Assembly: GCA_965242495.1 (NCBI GenBank) | Contig: OZ251446.1 | Coordinates: forward strand, 3,720,001-3,784,000 | Source: CBDESN01 sp965242495 | GTDB lineage: Bacteria; Pseudomonadota; Alphaproteobacteria; MPNO01 | Direction of reading: 5' to 3' | Length of the DNA stretch: 64,000 nucleotides | Shown: piece after piece, positions 50,987 to 60,108 of the stretch | Numbering within the stretch: position 1 is the stretch's first letter | Layout of the letters: the number at the start of each line of letters is the position of its first letter | Notes under the pieces: model-generated | What the model was told of the DNA's origin: nothing | Seen by the model: the letters and a program-made list of their open reading frames with translations, nothing else | Databases searched by the model: none | Made by a program: the position numbers and the translations under genes

Positions 50987-51685
50987 GTGCTGAAGCTCGA
51001 CGGGGTGGTCGCCGGCTACGGCAAGAGCCGCGTCCTCCAGGGGGTCGACCTCGAAGTGGGTGACGGAGAGGCGGTCGCCCTGCTCGGCCGCAACGGCGTC
51101 GGCAAGACCACCACGCTGCGCGCGATCATGGGGCTCACCCGGCCGCGCGGCGGCGCCATCACCTTCGACGGCGCCCGGGTCGATACGCTGCCCGGCCACA
51201 AGGTGCCGCGGCTCGGCATCGGCTACGTCCCGCAGGGGCGCCACATCTTCCCCAACCTCACGGTCATGGACAATCTCTGCCTCGGGCTCCGGGGCGCGCC
51301 GCGGCCCGAACGGCTGAATGCGGTGCTGGATCGCTTCCCGCGCCTGCGCGAGCGATCCCGGCAGATGGGCGGCACCCTGTCGGGCGGCGAGCAGCAGATG
51401 CTCGCCATCGCCCGCTGCCTGATCATGGAGCCGAAGATCCTGCTGCTGGACGAGCCGACCGAAGGCATCATGCCGAAGCTGGTGGCCTCGCTCCGCGACG
51501 AGATCCGCGCGATCAACGACGCCGGCGTATCCATCCTCTTCGTCGAGCAGAACATCGCCGCGGCGCTCGCCGTATGCTCGCGCGCCTACATCATGGAAAA
51601 GGGCGCCGTCTGCTACGAGGGGACGACCGACGAACTCAAGTCGAAGCCGGAGATCATTCCCCGGCTTCTGGGCGTATCGACGTGA
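50987..51685 (+). CDS. livF: ABC transporter ATP-binding protein (LivF-like)
   Basis: A 232-residue ATPase: Walker A GRNGVGKTT, signature TLSGGEQQMLAIAR, Walker B ILLLDEPTEGI, switch region LFVEQN (Gln in place of the H-loop His, as usual for LivF). Start GTG at 50987, four bases after livG. Confidence 0.92.
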   Translation: MLKLDGVVAGYGKSRVLQGVDLEVGDGEAVALLGRNGVGKTTTLRAIMGLTRPRGGAITFDGARVDTLPGHKVPRLGIGYVPQGRHIFPNLTVMDNLCLGLRGAPRPERLNAVLDRFPRLRERSRQMGGTLSGGEQQMLAIARCLIMEPKILLLDEPTEGIMPKLVASLRDEIRAINDAGVSILFVEQNIAAALAVCSRAYIMEKGAVCYEGTTDELKSKPEIIPRLLGVST

Positions 51686-51720
51686 TCCGGCGCACGGACA
51701 CGAACGGAGGAGACGATCGA

Positions 51721-52995
51721 ATGTCGACGACACGACGCAGTTTCATGAAGACCTTTCTGGCCGGCGGCGCGATGGGGCAGGCCGTCAACCTGACGATCGC
51801 CGGGAACCTGTTCGCCAAGACGGCCGGCGATCCGATCGTCATCGGCCATCAGTGCGACCTCACCGGCGGCATATCGTCCTGGGGCTACTGGCTCGACAAG
51901 GCGGCCGAGAAGGCGGTCGAGCACCTCAACGGCAAGGACGGCATCGCCGGGCGCCCGGTCAAGCTGGTGACCGAGGACACCGAGACCAACCCGCCGACCG
52001 GGGCGCGCAAGTTCCGCTCGCTGGTGCAGCGCCATCGGGCCGACTTCGTGCTCGGCTCGGTCCATTCGGGGATCGACCTGGCGACCGTTCCCATCGCCAA
52101 GGAGCTCAAGACCGTATACATCCCCAACGGCATGGCCGCCGAGATGACCGGCAAGAAGGGCAACCGCTACACCTTCCGCGTCGGCAGCGACACCTATTCT
52201 CAGGCCGCCGCCGGGGCCGAGTGGGCGACCAAGAATCTCGGCGTCGAATGGACCTTCATCTTCGCCGATTACGGCTGGGGCTGGAGCCACTTCAACGAGC
52301 ATCGGCCGATCCTCGAGAAGCTGGGCGCCAAGGTGAATCCGCCGATCGCGGTGCCGCTCGACGCCAAGGACCTGCTGCCCTATTTGGCCAAGGTGCCCAA
52401 GAGCACCACCCAGCTCTACTCGATCTTCTTCGGCTCTCAGGCGGTGGCCCTCTACACCCAGTCGAAGGCCATGGGGCTCGACAAGGACATGTCCCGCTAC
52501 TCGGTGCTGTGCACTCACGAGTCCATCTCGCCCAAGGACATCGGCGGCGCCTCCGAGGGCGTGAACCTGCTCGAATATCATCCGCGCATGCTGAAATACA
52601 AGGACACGCCCCATAACCGGCGGGTGCGCGAACTGATGGCGGTGGATGCGGTCGACGCCCGCGAACGGGGATCGAAGCGGATCCTGGCGGGCAGCCATTA
52701 CTGGCAGGTCTGGGAGAGCGTGTTCTTCGTCAAGAAGGCGATCGAGAAGAGCGGCTGGAAGTCGAAGAAGGACACGCCCGACTTCATCCAGGCTCTCGAA
52801 GGGATGGAGGTGAAGGAGTCGTTCGAGCATCCGCAGGGCGACAAATACATCCGCGCCATGGATCACAAGGCGGTCATCAACTTCCACATGAGCAAGGTGG
52901 AGAACGGCGAGATCCACGTGAAGCACGCGATCCCCGCCGCCGAGGTGGAGCGCCACTTCCCGCCGCGCTACGACTTCACCAAGGAGTCCTTCTGA
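51721..52995 (+). CDS. Substrate-binding protein of the Liv-type importer
   Basis: A 424-residue periplasmic binding protein of the Leu/Ile/Val or urea/amide type (peripla_BP_6). The twin-arginine motif STTRRSFMKTF heads the signal peptide, so export is probably by Tat. IVIGHQCDLTGGISSWG resembles the opening of amide/urea-binding proteins (AmiC, UrtA). Last gene of the operon. Context with an amidohydrolase and a cysteine hydrolase suggests an amide-bearing substrate (inference). Confidence 0.9.
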   Translation: MSTTRRSFMKTFLAGGAMGQAVNLTIAGNLFAKTAGDPIVIGHQCDLTGGISSWGYWLDKAAEKAVEHLNGKDGIAGRPVKLVTEDTETNPPTGARKFRSLVQRHRADFVLGSVHSGIDLATVPIAKELKTVYIPNGMAAEMTGKKGNRYTFRVGSDTYSQAAAGAEWATKNLGVEWTFIFADYGWGWSHFNEHRPILEKLGAKVNPPIAVPLDAKDLLPYLAKVPKSTTQLYSIFFGSQAVALYTQSKAMGLDKDMSRYSVLCTHESISPKDIGGASEGVNLLEYHPRMLKYKDTPHNRRVRELMAVDAVDARERGSKRILAGSHYWQVWESVFFVKKAIEKSGWKSKKDTPDFIQALEGMEVKESFEHPQGDKYIRAMDHKAVINFHMSKVENGEIHVKHAIPAAEVERHFPPRYDFTKESF

Positions 52996-53077
52996 GCGTC
53001 GCCCGCGCGCGCCGGGGCGGACTTCGCCGCCCCGCGCGCGCGGGACTCGTGGTTCGCCCGTTGCGCGCGCATCGCCG

Positions 53078-53698
53078 ATGACGGCCCGCCTCGCGAATCG
53101 CCGGCCGGGCCGACCCCTGGCCGCCGCCTGGACGGGGAGCGGCGTCGTCGTCGCGGCGGCCGTCCTCCTCACCTGCCTCGTTCCGCCGACGATCTACGCG
53201 CTGCTGGTGTGGAGCCGGTTCGGCTTCCTCGCGATTTCGGGCTACCTGCCCTATGAGGAGCTGCGCCAGGCGGCGGCCGGTCTCGACCCGGCGGCGCTGC
53301 TCGCCGCCCCGGTCTGGTCGATGAACATGACCAGCGGCCTGCTGCTGTCCAACATGTACGAACTCACGGTCGGGCAGCTGCTGGCGACGCTGGCCATGGG
53401 CGCGGCGATCGGGTTCAACCTCGTCGCCTACGCCGCCCCGCGCGACGCCTGCGGCGTCGGCGGCGGTTCGGGCGCGGCGGCCGCGGCCGGGTCCGGGCTG
53501 CTCGCCTCGGTCGGGGCCGCCAGCACCGGCATCATGGGGTGCTGCGGCTCGGGCGTCGCCGGCGGCGTGCTCGCCCTCGCCGGGCTCGGCGCCGGCAGCG
53601 CCGCCGCCCTCGCCGACTGGTCCATGCCGGTCCAACTCCTGCTGATCGCCGGCCTCGTCCTCAACTGGCTGCGGCTCCGCCGCCGGCGCGCCGGTTGA
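53078..53698 (+). CDS. Predicted multi-pass membrane protein of unknown function
   Basis: A 206-residue protein with four to five hydrophobic helices (about 21-43, 100-120, 127-165, 183-200). A distinctive loop, ASTGIMGCCGSGVAGG, has paired cysteines inside a Gly-rich segment and could bind metal or heme (speculative). I do not recognise the family. It follows the liv operon by about 80 bp and is convergent with the first DMT gene. Confidence 0.6.
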   Translation: MTARLANRRPGRPLAAAWTGSGVVVAAAVLLTCLVPPTIYALLVWSRFGFLAISGYLPYEELRQAAAGLDPAALLAAPVWSMNMTSGLLLSNMYELTVGQLLATLAMGAAIGFNLVAYAAPRDACGVGGGSGAAAAAGSGLLASVGAASTGIMGCCGSGVAGGVLALAGLGAGSAAALADWSMPVQLLLIAGLVLNWLRLRRRRAG

Positions 53699-53715
53699 CC
53701 GGCCGGTTCCGCGGT

Positions 53716-54597
53716 TCAGCGGCTCGCCATCGCGAAGCCCGCCACCGCGACCGCCATGCCGGCGAGGGCGAGCGCGCCCAGCGTCTCGCCGAACATGGCG
53801 TATCCCATCGCCGCGGTGACCGGCGGCGTCAGATAGAACAGGCTCGTCACCTTGGCCGCCTCGCCGATCCGCAGCAGGTAGAACAGCAGGTTGAAGGTGA
53901 AGATGGTGAGCACGATCACCAGCCATCCGAGGGCGAAGACGAACTCGCCCGTCCATTCGACCGCCCGCGTCTCGAAGGCGAGGGCGAGCGCGCCGATCAG
54001 GATCGCGCTCGCCGCCTGCTGGATCGCGGCCCCGGTGCGAAGGTCCATGTCGGCGCAGTAGCGCTTCTGACAGATCGCCCCCAACGTGATGCTGAGCAGG
54101 CAGAAGGCGGCGAGCGCGAATCCCTCGACCGTCCCCTCGGCGATCGAGAGCTTGCGCCCGACCACCAGCCCGACCCCCAGGAAGCCGAGCGCCAGCCCGA
54201 TCCATTGCCGCCGGGTGACGGTCTCGCCCAATACGCGCCCGGCCGCGGCCGCGGTCAGCAGCGGTTGCAGCCCGAGCACGACCGCGAGCGTTCCGGTCGC
54301 GACGCCCCGTTCGATCGACGCGAACACCCCGATCAGATAGAGCCCCTGGATCAGCAGCCCGGCGACCGCAATATGGCGAAACTCGGTCCAGCTCGCCGGC
54401 CAGGGGGCGCGCCAGGCCGCGGCGATCGCCGTCATCAGCAGCGCGCCGCAGCAGAAGCGGAGGGCGAGGAAGGTCGCGGGCTCGGCGTAGGGCAGCCCGA
54501 ACTTGGTGAAGACGTGGCCGGTGCTCCACAGCGTCACGAAGACGAACGGCGCGACGGCGAGGAGCGACCGGCTCGCCGGGGAGGCCGGCGCGCCTAT
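53716..54597 (-). CDS. EamA/DMT transporter, paralogue 3 of 3
   Basis: About 293 residues, ten helices, two EamA repeats. It shares the block YCADMDLRTG with its two upstream neighbours and ends AVAGFAMASR. No ATG/GTG/TTG occurs near the 5' end; the frame meets the previous gene at ATAG, where ATA would sit in the usual ATGA position. Start uncertain: ATA at 54597 or a codon downstream. Exported substrate unknown. Confidence 0.82.
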   Translation of the reverse strand: MGAPASPASRSLLAVAPFVFVTLWSTGHVFTKFGLPYAEPATFLALRFCCGALLMTAIAAAWRAPWPASWTEFRHIAVAGLLIQGLYLIGVFASIERGVATGTLAVVLGLQPLLTAAAAGRVLGETVTRRQWIGLALGFLGVGLVVGRKLSIAEGTVEGFALAAFCLLSITLGAICQKRYCADMDLRTGAAIQQAASAILIGALALAFETRAVEWTGEFVFALGWLVIVLTIFTFNLLFYLLRIGEAAKVTSLFYLTPPVTAAMGYAMFGETLGALALAGMAVAVAGFAMASR

Positions 54598-55496
54598 CGC
54601 CGCCCCCCGCCGGTTCGGGTCGCCAGCGCTACGCCGCAGACCGCGACCGCGAACCCGACGAGCGCCGCGGCGCTCAACCGCTCGCCATAGGTGAGATAGC
54701 CCAGTACCGCGGCCGTCGGCGGCGTGAGGTAGAACAGGCTGGAGACGCGGGCCGCCTCGCCCCGCCGCAGCAACAGGTAGTAGATGTTGACCGCGGCGAA
54801 GGAGAGCGCCAGCACCATCCAGGCCAGCACGAAGCCGAGTTCGGGTCGCCAGTCGATCGTCCGCGTCTCGACCGCAAGGGCCAGGGCGAAACTGGCCGCC
54901 GCCGCGGCCGCATGCTGGATCGCCATGCCGCTGCACAGGTTCATGTCGGCGCAGAAGCGTTTCTGATAGAGCGAGCTCGCGGTGATCAGGATCGGCGTCA
55001 GGCAGATCACGCCGTAGCCGAGGCTCGAGCCGGCGCCGGCGGTCGCCCGCTCCGCCATCACGCAGGCGACGCCGCCGAAGCCGAGAACGAAGCCGGCCCA
55101 CTGGCGGTGGGAAACGCGCTCGCCCAGCCACGGTCCGACCGCGGCCGCGGTGAGCAGCGGCTGCATTCCGGCGACGAGCGCCGCGACGCCCTGGCCTACG
55201 CCGCGATCGAGGGCCACGAACATGCATCCCAGATAGGCCGACTGGAACAAGACGCCGACGACCGCAATATGCGCCGCCTCGCGCCCGTCGCGCGGCCAGC
55301 GCGCGCCGACGAACGGCATCGCGGCCAGCGCCAGGGCTACGCAGAGCGCGGAGCGCAGCGACAGCAGCGTGAACGGTTCGACGAACTGGAGCCCGAATCG
55401 GGTGACGGGAAAGCCCGAAGCCCATAGCAGGACGAACAGGCCCGGCGCGAACAGGATCCAGAGCGGCGCGCCGCGCCTGCCGGACCCGGCGGTCAT
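54594..55496 (-). CDS. EamA/DMT transporter, paralogue 2 of 3
   Basis: A 300-residue ten-helix exporter-like protein; opening LFVLLWASGFPVTRFGL, shared block YQKRFCADMNL. Closely related in layout to the genes on both sides, so the trio arose by tandem duplication followed by divergence. ATG at 55496, 13 bp after the upstream gene's stop. Confidence 0.87.
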   Translation of the reverse strand: MTAGSGRRGAPLWILFAPGLFVLLWASGFPVTRFGLQFVEPFTLLSLRSALCVALALAAMPFVGARWPRDGREAAHIAVVGVLFQSAYLGCMFVALDRGVGQGVAALVAGMQPLLTAAAVGPWLGERVSHRQWAGFVLGFGGVACVMAERATAGAGSSLGYGVICLTPILITASSLYQKRFCADMNLCSGMAIQHAAAAAASFALALAVETRTIDWRPELGFVLAWMVLALSFAAVNIYYLLLRRGEAARVSSLFYLTPPTAAVLGYLTYGERLSAAALVGFAVAVCGVALATRTGGGRR

Positions 55497-55509
55497 GCGC
55501 GCCCGGGGT

Positions 55510-56391
55510 TCACCGCGTCGCCAGCGCCACGCCGGCGACCGTCACCGCCATGCCCGCCAGGGCGAGCGGGGCCAAGGTTTCGTGAAAGGCGAGCCAGCCC
55601 ATGACCGCGGTCGTCGGCGGGCTCAGATACATCAGGCTGGTGACCCTGGCCGTGGCGCCGCTCCGGACCAGCCAGTAGAACAGCCCGAAGGCGAGGACCG
55701 ACAGGCCGAACGCCGTCCACAGGACGGCGAAGACGAACGCGCCCGTCCAATCGACCGCCATGGTCTCGAACGCGCCGGCGAGGGCGAACATCACCCCGCA
55801 GGACGCGACGTTGTGCACGACCACGCTGCATCGGACGTCGATATCGGCGCAGAAGCGCTTCTGATAGAGCGTCCCCAACGTGATCGAGACCAGCCCGAAC
55901 GCGCCCATGGCGAGGCCGGCGTCGAGCGCGCCCGCGACCTGGACCCGGTCGGCGACCACCATGGCGAGGCCGGCGAAGCCAAGCACGAGGCCGAGCCATT
56001 GCGCGAGGCCGACCCGCTCGCCGACCAAGCGCCCGGCCAGCACGCCGGTGAGCAGCGGCTGGAACCCGACGATCAGCGCAATGACGCCGGTCGAGACGCC
56101 GAGATAGATGCCGTAATAGGCGCCGACCAGATAGAAGCTCTGCAACAGCAGCCCGGCGACGACCATGTGGAGATAGCGGCGCGGCTCCGTCGGCCATCCG
56201 ATCTTCCAGAAGCCGCAGATCGCCGCCAGGACGACGCTGCTGACGACGAAACGGATGCCGAGGAACGTGAACGGCTCGGCGTAGGGGAAGCCGTACTTGG
56301 CGGCGACGAACCCGCTGGCCCAGAAGAAGATGAACAGCCCCGCCGCGGACCACCAGAGCGCATTCAACGGCGTCGCGGCGTCTGTGGGCAT
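55510..56391 (-). CDS. EamA/DMT transporter, paralogue 1 of 3
   Basis: A 293-residue ten-helix protein; opening LFIFFWASGFVAAKYGFPYA, shared block YQKRFCADIDV, C-terminus VTVAGVALATR. First of the three-gene minus-strand operon. Its upstream region (56392-56584) is shared with the divergent dehydratase gene. Confidence 0.87.
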   Translation of the reverse strand: MPTDAATPLNALWWSAAGLFIFFWASGFVAAKYGFPYAEPFTFLGIRFVVSSVVLAAICGFWKIGWPTEPRRYLHMVVAGLLLQSFYLVGAYYGIYLGVSTGVIALIVGFQPLLTGVLAGRLVGERVGLAQWLGLVLGFAGLAMVVADRVQVAGALDAGLAMGAFGLVSITLGTLYQKRFCADIDVRCSVVVHNVASCGVMFALAGAFETMAVDWTGAFVFAVLWTAFGLSVLAFGLFYWLVRSGATARVTSLMYLSPPTTAVMGWLAFHETLAPLALAGMAVTVAGVALATR

Positions 56392-56551
56392 GTTGGCGTG
56401 GACCGGGTGCTGCGGGCCGGGCGCTGCGGACCGGGCGTGGGTCCGACGACGCCGCGGAGTCTACTCCGCCCCCGCGCCCGCGCAAGGGATGCGCCCCGGT
56501 CCCGACGGGAAGATCGTCGGCCGCGGCGTCGCCCGCCTGTGCTAGGTTGCG

Positions 56552-56568
56552 CCGGTTGCAGCAACCGG
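56552..56568. promoter_or_regulatory. 17-bp palindrome between divergent genes
   Basis: CCGGTTGC-A-GCAACCGG, a perfect 8-bp inverted repeat around one base, 16 bp before the dehydratase ATG. Symmetry and size suit a dimeric repressor operator; no adjacent regulator gene is seen. The rest of the 193-bp intergenic stretch is GC-rich without obvious promoter. Confidence 0.4.
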
Positions 56569-56584
56569 TTCCGATCGCGGCGGC

Positions 56585-58504
56585 ATGAGCTACCGGGCGT
56601 TGAGGACTCGTCGGGCCAGGGTCGCCTTCGCCCATGACGTCGTCATGGCGGGGCTGTCGCTGCCGCTGTCGCTGCTGCTGCGGCTCGGCGGCGACGCCTG
56701 GACCTATGGCGGATCGCCGCCGCTGCAATCGACGGTCCTGTTCACCCTGGTCGCCGCGGCCGTCTTCTGGTCGATGCGTCTCTACGGCGGCGTCTGGCGC
56801 TACGCCTCGCTCAACGACCTCGCGATGATCGCGCGGGCGGTGACGGTCGCGATCCTGGTCTTCTCGCTGCTGATGTTCCTGTTCACGCGGCTCGACGCGG
56901 TGCCGCGCTCGACCTTCGTCATCAACTGGTTCGTCCTGATGATCCTGCTCGGCGGGCCGCGCGTCGTCTACCGCATGTTCAAGGATCGCCGCATCGCCGG
57001 GTCGTTCGAGCGCAACGGCGGCTCGCGCATCCCGGTGCTGCTGGTCGGCGCCGGCGACGAGGCCGAACAGTTCATCCGCGCCGTCGACCGCAACGCCCGC
57101 GCCGCCTACCGGGTCGTCGGGCTGATCGACGAGAAGGGAGCGCGGATCGGGCGCAGCATCCACGGCGTTCACGTCCTGGGCGACGTCGGCGGCCTGCCGC
57201 TCGTCTTCGAGCGGCTGACGCGCGCGGGCAAACGTCCGCAACGGTTGATCCTGGCCACGGAGCGGATCGACGGCGCGGTCGTGCGATCGCTGGTCGAGAT
57301 GTCGGAAGCGTTGGGCGCCGGCGTCTCCCGTTTGCCGAAGCTGACCGATCTGCAAACGGGTCCCGGCGGCGCCGACATCCGGCCTGTGGCGGTCGAAGAC
57401 CTGCTGCGACGTCCGCAGACGATGCTCGACCGCGCGCGGATGGCGGCTTTGGTCGAGGGAAGACGCATACTGATTACCGGGGCGGGCGGCACGATCGGCC
57501 GCGAGCTCGCGCGCCAGACCGCCGCCCTCGGGCCGGCCGGCCTTTGCCTGCTCGACAATTCGGAGCATCATCTCTACGAGATCGATCTGGAGATCGACGA
57601 ACGCTGCCCCGATCTCCGCCGCCGGTCGATCCTCGCCGACATCCGCGACGCCGACCGTATCCAGGGGATCGTCGCCCGCGAACGGCCGGCGCTGCTGTTT
57701 CACGCCGCGGCGCTCAAGCACGTGCCGATCGCCGAGACCCATGCGGAGGAGGCGATCCTCACCAACGCCATCGGCACGCGCATCGTCGCCGACGCCTGCC
57801 GGGCCGGCGGCGTCGACGCGATGCTGCTGATCTCGACCGACAAGGCGGTCAACCCGGCCGGCGTGATGGGGACCACCAAACGGATCGCCGAGAGCTACTG
57901 CCAGGCGCTCGACCTGTCCGGCGCCGGTCCCGACCGGACCCGCTTCGTCACCGTGCGGTTCGGCAACGTGCTCGGCTCCACCGGGTCGGTGGTGCCGCTG
58001 TTCCAGCGCCAGCTGGCGGCGGGCGGCCCGTTGACCGTGACCCATCCGGACATGACGCGCTATTTCATGACCACGCGCGAGGCGGTGGAGCTTGCCCTCG
58101 AAGCCTGCGCGCTGGGCGCGCGCGATCGGGAGAACGCGGGCAAGATCTACGTTCTCGACATGGGCGATCCGGTTCGCATCGTCGATCTCGCCCGGCAGAT
58201 GATCCTGCTCGCAGGGCTCGAGCCCGATACCGACGTGAAGATCGAATATACCGGGCCGCGCGCCGGCGAAAAGCTCGCCGAGGAACTGCTGCACGAGTCC
58301 GAACGGCCCGCCCCGACCGAGTATCGGGGCATTCTGCTGGCGGCGCCCCGCACCGCCGACCACGCATTCCTGGCGCGGACGCTGGAGGAGCTGGCGGCGG
58401 CGGCGCGGCGGGGCGACGGGGAGCGGAGCGCCGCCCTCCTTCAGCGTCTCGTGCCCGAATACCGGCCCGGCGGCGGGATGCGGGGCGAGGCCGCGGCGCG
58501 GTGA
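56585..58504 (+). CDS. Nucleoside-diphosphate-sugar 4,6-dehydratase (CapD/PglF/WbpM-like)
   Basis: A 639-residue polysaccharide-biosynthesis protein. Four membrane helices (about 15-120), a first Rossmann segment (VLLVGAGDEAEQF), then the catalytic SDR domain from about 290: ITGAGGTIGRELARQ, ADIRD, LLISTDKAVNP and MGTTKRIAE (Met in place of the SDR Tyr, normal for this family). It would convert UDP-GlcNAc or a related sugar to a 4-keto-6-deoxy form for surface polysaccharide. Overlaps purH by 4 bp (GTGA). Confidence 0.9.
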   Translation: MSYRALRTRRARVAFAHDVVMAGLSLPLSLLLRLGGDAWTYGGSPPLQSTVLFTLVAAAVFWSMRLYGGVWRYASLNDLAMIARAVTVAILVFSLLMFLFTRLDAVPRSTFVINWFVLMILLGGPRVVYRMFKDRRIAGSFERNGGSRIPVLLVGAGDEAEQFIRAVDRNARAAYRVVGLIDEKGARIGRSIHGVHVLGDVGGLPLVFERLTRAGKRPQRLILATERIDGAVVRSLVEMSEALGAGVSRLPKLTDLQTGPGGADIRPVAVEDLLRRPQTMLDRARMAALVEGRRILITGAGGTIGRELARQTAALGPAGLCLLDNSEHHLYEIDLEIDERCPDLRRRSILADIRDADRIQGIVARERPALLFHAAALKHVPIAETHAEEAILTNAIGTRIVADACRAGGVDAMLLISTDKAVNPAGVMGTTKRIAESYCQALDLSGAGPDRTRFVTVRFGNVLGSTGSVVPLFQRQLAAGGPLTVTHPDMTRYFMTTREAVELALEACALGARDRENAGKIYVLDMGDPVRIVDLARQMILLAGLEPDTDVKIEYTGPRAGEKLAEELLHESERPAPTEYRGILLAAPRTADHAFLARTLEELAAAARRGDGERSAALLQRLVPEYRPGGGMRGEAAAR

Positions 58505-60081
58505 TCGCGCGCGCCCTGATCTCGGTATCCGACAAGGCGGGCGTCGTCGAATTCGGCCGCTTCCTCGCCGGCCGCGGGGTCGAAATCCTGTCCACCGGCG
58601 GCACCGCCGCGGCGCTGATCGAAGCGGGGATCGCGGTCCGCGACGTGCGCGACCTTACCGGCTTCCCCGAAATCCTGGACGGCCGGGTCAAGACCCTGCA
58701 TCCGGCCGTCCATGGCGGCATATTGAGCCGACGCAGCGATCCGGCGCATGTCCGCGCGATGGCCGATCACGGGCTGGCGCCGATCGACCTGGTCGCGGTC
58801 GACCTCTACCCGTTCGAGGCTGCCGCGGCGGCGGGCGCGGCCGAAGCGGAAGCGATCGAGCGGATCGACGTGGGCGGTGTGGCCCTGATCCGCGCCGCGG
58901 CGAAGAACCACGAATGGGTGACCGTGATTACCGACGGCGCGGACTACGACGTGGTCGCCGCCGAGATGGCGCGGAGCGGCGGCGCCATCTCGGCCGGGCT
59001 GCGGCGGCGGCTGGCGGGCAAGGCGTTCGCCCGCAGCGCGGCCTACGATGCGGCCATCGCCTCCTGGTTCGGCGCGGCGGGCGCGGCCGGGCCGGGCGAG
59101 GACGAGCCGGGTCCGTATGCGGTGGTCGCCGGGTCGCTGGCGCAATCGCTGCGCTATGGCGAGAATCCGCATCAGCGGGCGGCGTTCTATCGCACCGCCG
59201 ACCGCCGACCGGGCGTCGCCGGCGCGGCGCAGCTGCAGGGGAAGCAGCTCAGCTACAACAACCTCGCCGACGCCGACGCCGCCTTCGAGCTGGCGGCCGA
59301 GTTCGACCGGCCCGCGGTCGCGATCGTGAAGCACGCCAACCCGTGCGGCGCAGCGGTCGCGGACGCGCTGTCCGACGCTTGGCGCCGGGCGCTGTCCTGC
59401 GATCCGGTGAGCGCCTTCGGCGCCGTCGTCGCGGTCAACCGGCCGCTCGACGCCGCCGCCGCGGCGGCGCTCGCCGACCTGTTCGTCGAGGCGATCATCG
59501 CCCCTCGCGTCGAGGCCGACGCCCGCCGGCTCCTCGCCGGCAAGACCGGCCTGCGGCTCCTCGAAGCCGGCGCGGTCCCCGACCCGGCGGCGCCCGGCGT
59601 GAGCATCCGTCAACTGTCGGGCGGTTTCCTGTTGCAGACGCGCGATTCGGGCCGGGTCTCGGCCGGCGAAATGAAGGTGGTCACGCGGCGCGCGCCGACC
59701 GGACGCGAGCGGGACGACCTCCTGTTCGCCTTCGCCGTGTGCAAGCACGTGAAGTCCAACGCCATCGTCTATGCCAAGGACGGCGCCACGGTCGGCATCG
59801 GCGCCGGCCAGATGAGCCGGGTCGACTCGTCCCGAGTCGCCGCGCGCAAGGCGGCCGAGACCGCGGCGGCGGCGGGTCTGGCCGAGCCGCCGACCATGGG
59901 CTCGGTGGTCGCGTCGGATGCGTTCTTTCCCTTCGCCGACGGGCTTATCGCCGCGGCCGAGGCCGGGGCCACCGCGGTCATCCAGCCCGGCGGCTCGGTG
60001 CGCGACCCGGAGGTCGTCGCCGCCGCCGACGAGCGCGGGCTCGCCATGCTGTTCACCGGACGGCGGCACTTCCGCCATTGA
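58501..60081 (+). CDS. purH: Bifunctional AICAR formyltransferase/IMP cyclohydrolase
   Basis: A 526-residue enzyme of the last two steps of purine synthesis. The N-terminal cyclohydrolase (about 1-195) has LISVSDKAGV and LDGRVKTLHPAVHGG. The C-terminal transformylase has LRYGENPHQ, IVKHANPCG (Lys-His catalytic pair) and VQ-like ending TGRRHFRH. Start GTG at 58501 in GTGA overlap with the dehydratase stop. Confidence 0.95.
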   Translation: MIARALISVSDKAGVVEFGRFLAGRGVEILSTGGTAAALIEAGIAVRDVRDLTGFPEILDGRVKTLHPAVHGGILSRRSDPAHVRAMADHGLAPIDLVAVDLYPFEAAAAAGAAEAEAIERIDVGGVALIRAAAKNHEWVTVITDGADYDVVAAEMARSGGAISAGLRRRLAGKAFARSAAYDAAIASWFGAAGAAGPGEDEPGPYAVVAGSLAQSLRYGENPHQRAAFYRTADRRPGVAGAAQLQGKQLSYNNLADADAAFELAAEFDRPAVAIVKHANPCGAAVADALSDAWRRALSCDPVSAFGAVVAVNRPLDAAAAAALADLFVEAIIAPRVEADARRLLAGKTGLRLLEAGAVPDPAAPGVSIRQLSGGFLLQTRDSGRVSAGEMKVVTRRAPTGRERDDLLFAFAVCKHVKSNAIVYAKDGATVGIGAGQMSRVDSSRVAARKAAETAAAAGLAEPPTMGSVVASDAFFPFADGLIAAAEAGATAVIQPGGSVRDPEVVAAADERGLAMLFTGRRHFRH

Positions 60082-60108
60082 AGCGGGCGGGGGCCTTGCC
60101 TCGCCTCG

